DNA from: Ophiostoma sp. CBS 140.51 | Lineage: Eukaryota; Ascomycota; Sordariomycetes; Ophiostomatales; Ophiostomataceae | Direction: 5' to 3' | NCBI GenBank assembly: GCA_029298735.1 | Contig: JANSLP010000085.1 | Coordinates: 1-64,000, forward strand | Length of the DNA stretch: 64,000 nucleotides | Part shown: in pieces, positions 55,182 through 64,000 of the stretch | Numbering within the stretch: position 1 is the stretch's first letter | Layout: each line of letters begins with the position of its first letter | Program-made: the position numbers and the translations under genes | The notes under the pieces: generated by a model | The model's database searches: none | Told to the model about the DNA's origin: nothing | What the model saw: the letters and a program-made list of their open reading frames with translations, nothing else

Positions 55182-55783
55182 ATTGTGGGTGAGTTGGTGA
55201 GTTGATGGTATTGACACTGAGTGGTGTTGAGATGAGAGGTGAAGTTGGAAGAACACCTGCGACTGGCCAGAACAGGAGCGTTGAATTGAGAATTAGTGGG
55301 GCAGAGCTGAGACTGGGCCAATGAAAAGGCAGGCGCATTGCCAACTCAACATCACTCAAACAGACAACCTTCACCTTGAGAATAAATATCCAACAGAAAA
55401 AAAGTATTTTATAAAGTGCACACTTTTTCCAAGTTATTCCCAAAAACAATATAAATAATAATGTATTTCAATTTAGCACATAAAAATAAAGACAAAAATA
55501 AAAGAGGAGAGAAGTGAAGCCAAGAACAATGCGTGTACGAAAAGAAAACAGAAAACAACAAAAAAGGCAAACCGAACCAAAGAATAAAAGATGCAAACTG
55601 GCCAAGACCAAAAACAAAGAAAAACAAGAAAACCCCGAATGTCAAAACATGACAACAAATATGCCACCCTGGGTATTTCAGATTATTCCCCAATCGCCCT
55701 GCCACCTGGACAAGGAGACGCAGTTGGAGCTCTTCCCTGCGTCTTCCGCCCACACAGGACATTCTCAACACACGATGCAACAC
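55182..55783. other. Intergenic region between RS-rich gene and copper regulator
   Basis: About 600 bp, AT-rich and purine-rich on the plus strand from 55380 to 55680. Contains the promoter of the RS-rich gene and the 3' UTR of the copper regulator. No gene. Confidence 0.45.
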
Positions 55784-58216
55784 CTACAATGTATTGTTGT
55801 GGATCGTGCACCCAACACACTGGCAGTCGTCGCCGCACGGGCACATCAGCCCCTCGCCGTCGCACGCAATCACCGAGTAGCTGACAAACAGAAAGTCGCC
55901 CGCGGGCAACGACACCTGCTGGTCCTCGCTGACACCCGACGTGTCTGACGCGCCTGCGGGTGTGAACACTTGCTGCGGGGACGACGTCGAGTCCACGTTA
56001 CTCGTCTGGGCAGGGAGCGTTGTCGTGACGGTTCTAGCACCACTCGACGCCGACGCATTGCTCGACGAGTCGTCCATCAGGCTCCACACGGACCGCACGG
56101 TGTCGCGTGTCGCATTGTTGAACGGGTGCGCCACACAGCCGACACAGTCGCAGCCGTCGCCGCACGAGCACATGTGCAAGTCGTCATCGCTCGGTACCAT
56201 GTCGTTACCTTGAACGGCAAAGTGAGGTGGCGGCTGCTGGTGCTGCAGCGCCGCAGGATCATAGCTCTGCGACTGTTGTTGTTGCTGGTGTTGTTGATGC
56301 GGTTGCTGTTGCTGCTGGTGACCTCCCTGAAGGTACAAACCAGCATCGGGACCGGCAGTGATCAGGCTCGACCGCCACTGCGACGGCTGCAGAGGTGCCG
56401 TCACGGTGCCGTACTCGGGCGGGTAGCGGTACCAGGTGGGCGCGCCGTGAGCTTGTTGCTGCTGTTGTGCGTAACCAGCGTACTGACCAAGCTGGGGCTG
56501 CTGTTGCAAGGTGCCGTACTGGTCGACGTGGCCATGACCATTAGCCATGGGCTTGACGTCACCTCCTGCTGTAGCGGCAAGAGGAACCGACGATAGTGAC
56601 ACAGGCCCTGGCCCGCCACCAATGCTGCTCTCGGACTTGAGCATTGTGTGCTGCTGTTGTTGTTGCGACGAGGCGGACGATGCCGTCACTGGTGACCCTG
56701 AACAACAGCTCTTGCCGTTCGAGTTTGAGGTGGCTGTCGTACCGCTGCCACTGCCACCACCATTGCTCGCCAACGAGTTTGTACTCGACGTGGGCGTGTG
56801 CCGCGCTGATTCGGTCGCCAAGTGCTGCGGTTGTGTCGCCGGTGCACAGCATGACCCCTTTGTCGTGGCAACGGCAGGCGACGGTGCTGGTGCTGATACT
56901 TGTGGTGGTGCCGCGTGCGATGTTTGGAACTGCAGGCCGTGAAACCCATTCATCTGGTTTGGTCGTGCATTCAAGTTCAGACCGAATCCGTCGAGACCCT
57001 CGCCCAATGGTGCCGACATATCCATACCGTTATTGAAAAATTCGTTGAAGTCGTTGTGGCCGCCGTTGGTAGCATACATGGCGTGTTCGCTTGCGGGGTC
57101 GTGCTGTATCGGGTAGCCGTGCTGTGCGTAGGCACCGGGTGCGCCGGGTTGTTGGAACATGGCCGACTGCTCGCCCTGATTGCTGAAATAAGCCAAGGAC
57201 TCGTTCGGGAGCATGTATTGTTGACCGTTCGGGTGGCCGGGGCCCGCTAGGGAGGACAGGTCGTCGATGCTCGATTGCGGGTGCTCATTTGTGGGCCAAC
57301 CACTCGTACCGGGTGGCGGCGCGCGAATGTTGACCTGGCTCATGTCGGTGCGGCCGAGTACGCTCGGGTCGATGCGGCTTCGTGCCAGGGACTTGGGCGA
57401 GGTTGGTGCCTTGAAGAAAGCGCGCCTCGATGGCGACCGTGGCGTTTTTGACGAGTTGGCGGCGCTGCCGTTGCCGCTGGCGCCGTTAACGCCGGCGGCA
57501 CTGGACGACTTGCTGCCGCAACCGCATTTCTTTGCACGCGGGAGGGCGGCCGTGACGGTCGCGCAGGCACATCCGTTGTTGGGCGGGTGCGGGCAGATGC
57601 TGAGTGGCCGGCCAGGTTTCCGGACCGGAAGCATAACGCGCTCGCTTGCGTGGTTGCATTTTGTTGAACGATGGCCGCGAATGCAAGGCTCGCTGGAGAG
57701 AGGACAGTGGTGTTAGTGAAATGCAAAACGTTGCGAGGGAAAAAAAAGCAAACAAATGCACTCGTGAGGATATGCGCTCGTTTCGTAAAAATCTCTCTCG
57801 TTTCGCTCGCCCACGCGGTAGATGTCATCTCTCTCATCCGGACCATCCGCTCCTGTCTGGTTGTGCCACCGATCTTACGATGTGATTGTGAGATGGGAGC
57901 AGATATAAGAAGCCGACCTCCGGCCACCATAGTTCAAACAAAAAAAACAAGAGAACTGGTAAGGATAATGCCAAGGTGAAAAGCGGAGAGACAAAGAAAG
58001 AATCTCTACACCGAGAGAGAGCGGCAGGTACGAGCGGGAAGTAGAGCGCGATGACACTAGAAAGTGCAGATGTCACGAAAAAAACGAGCGCAAACCGAGC
58101 CCACAAAATGCAGGCGAACAAAAAAACGAAAAGAAAACAGGTAAGACGATGACGAAAGAATTGACAAGAACAAAAGAAACTTACCAGGCCATCTTGACGC
58201 CGTTTATCATCGGCAT
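55784..58216 (-). CDS. Copper-fist transcription factor (MAC1/GRISEA/CUF1 type)
   Basis: Copper-sensing DNA-binding regulator of copper uptake and related genes. Exons 58216-58185 and 57692-55784; the 492-bp intron splits the codon for Cys11 and ends with CACTAAC...CTCTCCAG. Protein of 646 residues. The copper fist is complete: zinc ligands C11-x2-C14-x8-C23-x-H25 and the minor-groove RKPGRP at about 35-40. The middle is Gln/Ser/His-rich (polyQ near 440-470), probably activating. Two C-terminal Cys clusters, C519-x-C-x3-C-x-C-x2-C-x2-H533 and C628-x-C-x3-C-x-C-x2-C-x2-H642, match the copper-binding REP-III-like motifs of MAC1 and GRISEA. An alternative start two codons in (58210) would begin MINGVK. 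In such factors copper binding at these clusters controls activity. Confidence 0.94.
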
Positions 58217-58245
58217 ATTTGCGGTTTTGTGTTGTGCTGACTTTT

Positions 58246-58281
58246 GTTTTCTGTAATGGGGTGGTTTTCTGTAATGGGGTG
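58246..58281 (-). repeat. 18-bp perfect tandem duplication in the copper regulator leader
   Basis: Two exact head-to-tail copies, 58246-58263 and 58264-58281, reading CACCCCATTACAGAAAAC in the sense of the gene. They lie 30-65 nt upstream of the ATG, hence in the 5' UTR or core promoter. Confidence 0.9.
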
Positions 58282-60111
58282 TAAAAGAGGGCGAAAAAAG
58301 GTAGCTTTTCGCGCTGTGAGAGAGGGGTGGTAAAGAAAAAGATGACTTGTGATGAGGAAGGCGGTTCGAATGTGGAGTTACTCCTCAGTGGTCCAAAACA
58401 CTAAAGGATGGAAGGAGAGTGATAGATGGGGGGCCCCTTGAGCAGATTTACAAAACAACCTGGGTCAAAACACGGGACGTGGGGTTTGGCCAAGGCGTGG
58501 GGAAGTAATAATTCGTAATAGGGTAATAGAGTAATCAAGCAATAGGGAAATCAGGTAATCAAGCTATTGCTCTAATTAGGGGTCGATGCAATTAGGCTCG
58601 TAATGCACATGCGATTAGGGGCAAGGCGGTTCGAGTTGTTGGTTGTTGGTAATCGTGGGTGGTTGTTTGTCGGTGATATGTAGATTGACCTAGGCGTCCG
58701 TCGCGCCGATGTATGTTGCTGCAAGGCTGAGAAGGCGATTGATGATAGGTAGGAAAACGGGATGTGCAGCGACTTTGGCGCGCTGGATTGAGCAATAAAG
58801 GTACGCTGGAGAGGGGTGATGTTCAAGGCCGAAAGAAACGGGCCACGGAATATGCAATCGAGGTAAAGTGGCGATGATGTCCGTGTACGATGACAACGTT
58901 CAAGGTGAGAAGGAAAATCAAGAAAAGTTGACAGAAGAGAGGTGATCGGATGGCGATGTAAGCCGGAGAAGAAGCAGAGAGTACCGATGATGTAGGTAAG
59001 AGAAGGTAAGAAGGGAGGGACGAGATCGTATCCGGAGTCCGTTCGTGCCAATGGAAAGCGTCCAAGTTGACTTTATGCTGCGGACCTGCAACGCGAAAAG
59101 AAAGTGCGCAAGTTTGGGTTTTTCGGAAAGGCCGCTGTCATGCGTAAGACGGAGAAAGAAAAGAGAGAAATTTGGAAAAAGCAAAACCGGAGTCTTGTTT
59201 TGTCTTCTCGGTCGAAGGCGGGTTTCGTCCAAGTTTGGTCACTTTTTTGTGCTTTGCTGAAAAGGTGATCAAGATAAAAAGAACAGAGCTGCCCACCACA
59301 GTCGATGTTTGTTGTCGGGTTCGGAGGTGAAGAGTGAGAACTGAGAAAGAATCAGAGAGTGAGAGAGACTGGATCTGCGTTCGTTTTTATTCTTTTCGTT
59401 GTCTCTTGTTTTTGATTTGTTGTCTTTCGTTTTCTTGTTGTTGCTCGTTGGGTTCCAATATAAAAAAGGGGTCAGGCACTTCGAAGGCCTTCCTTTTTAA
59501 GAAAAGAAAAACAAAACGACAAGGTAAAGGTTCGGACCGTCCGCCGTTGGTTCGTTGATATCCGGGATCCGAGGCTTGGGGTGCTCAACTGACAAAGCTA
59601 AAATCCAAGACAGGGGGAAGCCACGTTCGACCTCTCAGAAAGAGACCGAGAGAGAAAAAAGCAGAGCCGAGCGCGCGAGAGCGAGCGAGGGGGCAAGAAA
59701 AATCAAGAGAGGACGGCAGCTGATCGGAACGCCAACGGAACCTCTTCGGGCAAAGCAAAAAGCTTATATATGAGAAGTATATATATGCTTAGTTCGCCAG
59801 AGATCGCTTTCGACCCTAGCACGCTTCAATTCTTCAGCAGATAAAACCACCGAGATAATGGAGCCGTGCTCTCGTTTCTGGTGCCTTTCTTGGGATATTT
59901 TTGACTTGGTACGTCTTCTTTCAGCACGTCACAAATCAACCAAATGCAAAAACACCCGGGACAAGGAACAATGCCTTTCTCGTTTTGTGGCGCTTTAGGC
60001 GAATAAGGAGGGGTGACAGCAGCAAGAGACGAAGCGTGATGATGAAAGTATGTCCGCCACCCGAGAGGAGAGCAACACAAGGCGACTTAGAGAAAAGTTC
60101 AAAAAAAAGAA

Positions 60112-60128
60112 GGGGGGGGGGGGGGGGG
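60112..60128. repeat. G17 homopolymer run
   Basis: Seventeen consecutive G on the plus strand, preceded by an A8 run. A slippage-prone site whose true length may differ from the assembly. Confidence 0.85.
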
Positions 60129-60652
60129 CGTGTGTATCAACCCGACTTATTGCACGATGGCTTTCCCGAAACGGCAGTCAGTTTGAAACATGGACGAGAG
60201 CGTGCAGAGGCAAGATCGCGATGCGGCGGGTTGGCGGCTGACCCGTTTCGGTGTCGTCGTCGGTGCTGGGATGGAGGTTGAATGTGGTGGATGTGGTTGA
60301 TGTGGTGGAGAAGCTGGAGTAGCTGGGAGTTGCTGGGCCCCGACTTGTCGGTCTCGATATAGGCCCGTTTCTTGAAAAGCAGGGGGGGTTGCGAGATGGT
60401 GTGGAAGGGGAAGAGCCGTCAGGCGAGACCCGAGAGACTTGAGTGACTGACGGGCTGGGACAGGGCCAGATGGGACTCGACAGGACGACAGCTGGACAGC
60501 TGGACACGAAACAGAGTTGTAAAGGAGGGAAGGCGAGACAAGTCAAGACAGGCCAAAACAAGTCAACACACACAAACAACACAAGGTTACTGCGTGTCTT
60601 GGCTGCGGTAACACGTCGTAACCAGGTTTGTCAAGCGGCCGCTCGGGGAGGA

Positions 60653-60700
60653 CATGCAGCAGCAACAAAGGCAACAGCAACAGCAGAAGCAGCAACAGCA
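60653..60700. repeat. CAG/CAA trinucleotide-rich tract
   Basis: Imperfect CAGCAA, CAACAG units over about 48 bp. An open frame reads it as Gln-rich, but nothing around it supports a gene. Confidence 0.7.
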
Positions 60701-63700
60701 AGTGTGTAGTGTGCAGTCGGTGTGCGTGCAGAAAGTATCAGGCGTTCGCCGTGGCAGCAGACACACACGTCCGTTTGAGTCGTCGAGACAGAGACATGCA
60801 CACAATGAGAGACTCTGGGGGTGGGGCGGAGCCTTGAGTGAGGCTTTGTACTTTTTGTGGCTTGGCTTGTCTGGGAGTATGCCTGTCCAACTGAAAAGAC
60901 TGAGAAAGAACTGCGGCCGATAAACAGCGGTCGATTCCGCGCCACGTTTCTGTCCGTCACTCGTTGCGTCGTTATGTCGTTGTAGTCGGTGCAGCCGGGC
61001 GGGAGAGGGGCAGATAGACAGATGTGACAGAGAGAGGGGATGGTCACAGAAAGAGAGGGGCCGCTTCCGACGATCAAGACAGATCCCCGTTGATTTCCGC
61101 GTTCCGCTGGTAAGGTTGGCAGCAGCAGCAGCAAGGTACCGATGGTAACGATCAGCCTCTTGTCCCTTTTTTAGCTTGCAGCCTTGGCCGCTCGTGACGT
61201 CTCGTCCGTTCGGCTCGTGGCTTGTGGCTCACGTCTTGCGTCTTGCGTTGACCTCGTTCTCGGGTAAGGCTGTAGGACCCCCAAAAGGAAAAAGGAACTA
61301 AAAGGACTAGAACCTATGACCTGTTGATCGGTTTGACTCCACGGATGATCCTCACGGCTTCCGCTTTGCTATATCAGCCTCGATGATTGGCTCGAGGATG
61401 AGGCAACGAACGAAAAAAGGGGAACAATCTGCGGACGCGGGTGCAGAAGTTGCAGCAGAATGCAGCGGACTGGCCGGTTCAGAGAGAGTCCAAGCAATGC
61501 GGACAGTGCAGAAACTTGCTCAACCCTCGGGGTGGGCTGTCAAGGTGAGGCAGTTTTCCATGCAGACGATGCAGGTTGCAGGTGAAAAACACAGCAAGCA
61601 ACAGTTAGCAATAGCAGCACAAAGCAGCAGCAACAGCAAAAACAGCAATTAGCAGCGCGTGTTTTGAAGGAATGGGGCGGCTCGAGGTCTTGGTGGGAGT
61701 CGTTTAAGTCGTTAAAGCGGGTGGCGGCAATATACAGAAGGGAGCCAATATATATAAGTAGGGCGTGTTACAGAAACCACGAACAAGGCCAGAGAACCAG
61801 GGAGGAAAGGCTATAAAGTGCAGGTATGAACAGGGGCCGGTCAAAGAGATGAGAGAAAAAGAGTAAGAGAAAGAGAGAAGCAGAGATGGAGCTGGTCGCA
61901 CACAAAAAAACGGCCAGTGGCTGAACAGGAAGGACAGCAAGAAAGAGGCTGTGAACTGTGCGCTGTAAGGTGTGACCTGTAAGAGCGAACGCGCCGACGG
62001 AGTGAGAAGAGGTGGAGGGTGAGAGGCAGGCCAGGGTGGGATGCGGGATGAAGAGACGGAACGAATGTGCAGCTGGCGGTACGAGCTATTGGTGTCTGTT
62101 CAAGAGATGGTCGTTCGGCGAGATGTGGCCGTGGCGAGGATCGAATATGTGCGAGGACGAGGAGGCTATCGTTATGGTTATGGTTATGGTTGTGGATGCG
62201 AATATGGATATGAACGTGGTCGGTTGAGGAGGTACAAGGCGCGTGCAATGCAATACACAAGTTCGTCGTGTGGTTGTATGAGTCGTCGAGTCGTGGATGA
62301 GCGTGAGTCGTCGAGTGCGATGCGATTGGCGGCTGGCGGGGCAGCAGAGCACAAAGCCTAGTAGGGATGGTCGTCGAAGGACAAGAAAAAAAGACGTCAC
62401 CGGCCGAGAACTTCGTCGAGAAAAAGGACAGTGGCAAGTCGTTAAAAATCAAAGGGAAAGTCGACAAGGCCGGAAAATCGAGAAATCGAGAAAAAGGCCA
62501 AGAAGCGGTCGCAGGGGAAAGGTAAGAAACAAAAGAACGGCAGAACGACAGAACAAAAAAAGAATAAAAAAAGTTCGAGGGGTATCAGAGAACAAGGTTT
62601 GGAAAAGGCGAGGCAGGTTCAAGACCCTTGTTCGTCCCTAGTTTTCTAGGTTTTTGGTGCAAGAAAGGCAAAAAAGGATGTCCGTGCAGCAAAGAACCCC
62701 CTTGGTCTGTTTCTTGATGTTTCGACCAGCGACAAAAGCAGACAAGGCGATGGGCCAGTGAGAGGAGAGAGGGCCCGTAGGGATGGCGAGGGTGGGATGC
62801 GTTGGGGCCGGGGCGGGGGGGGAGGAAAGAGAGAAAGAGAGGTCGTCGTTGGGATGATGTCCGAAGACAGATACGGAGAATTACTGGAGAGAGAGGAAGC
62901 AGAAGGAGGTGAAAGAGAGACGGTCCGTGTAGGCCGCTGTAGATTTTTACTTTTTTGGTCTGTCAGCCGTCCGAAACAGGAAACCGCAAACACGCCATAT
63001 CGCCGTGTCGCTCTTTCAACACTTTTAGCAACTGCATGCGCCTGCCGCGCACTAAAAACGTAAGTGTACGGGCGAGATGGAGTATCTTACGGCAGAGCTA
63101 TGGTGCACGAATACAGCAGGACCCGAGGGTTAAGGGACAAGAGGGAAAGAACCAACGGCTCCGGTTCTGTTAGCTGCACACGTCGGGAAGGGGCGACCTT
63201 CGCCTCGCACGATACGGATTCATTGATACCGAGGAAAGTGCAAGTCGACGAGGCAGGCACGATCAGCATCCCCTGGAATAAACATGCCTCTACGAAGGTA
63301 CAGACAAACAAAGAACAGGACAATCTCTCCAGCCGCCCACTACCGGCGGAGGTTCGGAACAGCTCCTACGAGGGTGGTGGTGATGGCGACATGGACCTAG
63401 CCAGGGCCCTGGACTCGAACGGGACCGAGAGCACCTCGACACGACTTTCTTTTGGATGTTTGTATCTGTGCTCCGCGGAGCTTGTTCTACGACATCAAAA
63501 GAGCTTTCCAATCAGCGGTAGCGCATAGCAATAGCACATGACAGGAATAGGCAGGAGCGGCGGTTCCTTCTCTTTTCAAAATACCCAAAATTGCTCCTTC
63601 TCTGAATCCTGTGCGGCGTGGAAAAAAGAAAAAGGAAAGAACGATCAAGACCCCATTGACTCTGTATCTCGGCTTTGCCTTCGTGTCTGGGCGTGCCGTC

Positions 63701-64000
63701 TCTTTGATCTCCAAACTTTTTCGATGGTGGGGTGGACTGCGAGTGGCCAGTGCTTGCGCATTTGCGGTATGCGTGTTGCGCATCCCACGGCGGCGGCGTG
63801 CTTTGTGGGAGTTCTGGCGCTGTGAGAGCTGTGAGGAACAAGAGGATTTTGGGGGAAGGAGGGGACGAGGGGGGAAGGAGACGAAAGAAAAGGGGTCCAC
63901 ATCCAATATGAGCAAGTTTCCATTGGCCCAGACGGCCCAGAAAGGTGGGGAACGGAGCCCCAGGGCTTTTTTTTTTGCTTGGTCCTTGGGAGGGATTGGC

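Larger units (their letters stand above)
58282..64000. other. 5.7-kb gene-poor region upstream of the copper regulator
   Basis: No frame here is supported as a gene. Visible structure: GTAATCAAGC repeated at 58531-58540 and 58555-58564 among GTAATAG-type words; a G17 run (60112-60128); CAG/CAA-rich tracts at 60653-60700, 61120-61135 and 61610-61650; and TTATGG triplets near 62170. The plus strand is purine-rich over much of 58900-59700 and 61800-62600, so the regulator's sense strand is pyrimidine-rich there. It probably contains promoter and enhancer elements of the regulator and of a gene beyond the window. Confidence 0.45.

Noticed and set aside
60653..60923. Gln-rich open frame over the CAG/CAA tract
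   Set aside because: The Gln run is a simple repeat; flanking residues have no coding character.
63064..63528. Plus-strand 154-codon open frame near the window end
   Set aside because: No homology signal recognised and no splice or start context; left as non-coding.

Overview
The window is nuclear DNA from a filamentous ascomycete, most likely a sordariomycete. The evidence is GC-rich protein-coding genes, few introns (mostly 50-90 bp, GTAAGT or GTATGT donors, CTAAC-type branch points), pyrimidine-rich tracts before start codons, and family signatures typical of Pezizomycotina: a copper-fist regulator with two C-terminal Cys clusters, a two-finger C2H2/Fungal_trans regulator, and GH55, GH92 and GH125 enzymes. 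Order or genus cannot be fixed from the sequence alone.

Layout. 0.2-2.8 kb (-): long-chain alcohol oxidase, four exons. 6.7-8.3 kb (+): ELO-type fatty acid elongase, divergent from the oxidase across 3.9 kb of non-coding DNA. 10.0-12.3 kb (-): poly(A)-binding protein PAB1. 14.4-18.0 kb (+): HECT ubiquitin ligase HUL5. 18.9-20.7 kb (+): secreted GH125 exo-alpha-1,6-mannosidase. 22.1-24.8 kb (+): membrane-anchored GH92 alpha-mannosidase. 25.0-26.4 kb (-): DUF2461 protein. 27.5-28.4 kb (+): PhyH-type dioxygenase. 28.8-31.1 kb (-): secreted GH55 exo-beta-1,3-glucanase. 33.0-34.6 kb (-): unrecognised Cys-rich coiled-coil protein. About 36.0 kb (-): a tRNA-like 3' half with a B-box and Pol III terminator. 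37.3-41.5 kb (-): C2H2/Fungal_trans transcription factor, five exons. 41.5-50.8 kb: a 9.3-kb stretch with no supportable gene. 50.8-51.6 kb (+): dephospho-CoA kinase. 53.0-53.9 kb (+): EFM7-type methyltransferase, tail to tail with an RS-rich nuclear protein (54.1-55.2 kb, -). 55.8-58.2 kb (-): copper-fist regulator of the MAC1/GRISEA kind. 58.2-64.0 kb: another long gene-poor upstream region.

How the genes may relate. The clearest functional grouping is 18.9-31.1 kb. GH125 and GH92 both attack alpha-mannans or N-glycan mannose, and GH55 attacks beta-1,3-glucan, so together they cover the main polymers of fungal cell walls. The alcohol oxidase and the elongase share long-chain aliphatic chemistry and an intergenic region. 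The rest are housekeeping or regulatory genes. I saw no mobile element with coding capacity, no CRISPR array (none expected), and no complete secondary-metabolite cluster. Nothing here is plainly a new system. The best leads are the wall-glycan enzyme group, the tRNA-like element, the oligo(A)-rich PAB1 leader, the repeats in the leader of the copper regulator, and the unannotated Cys-rich coiled-coil protein.
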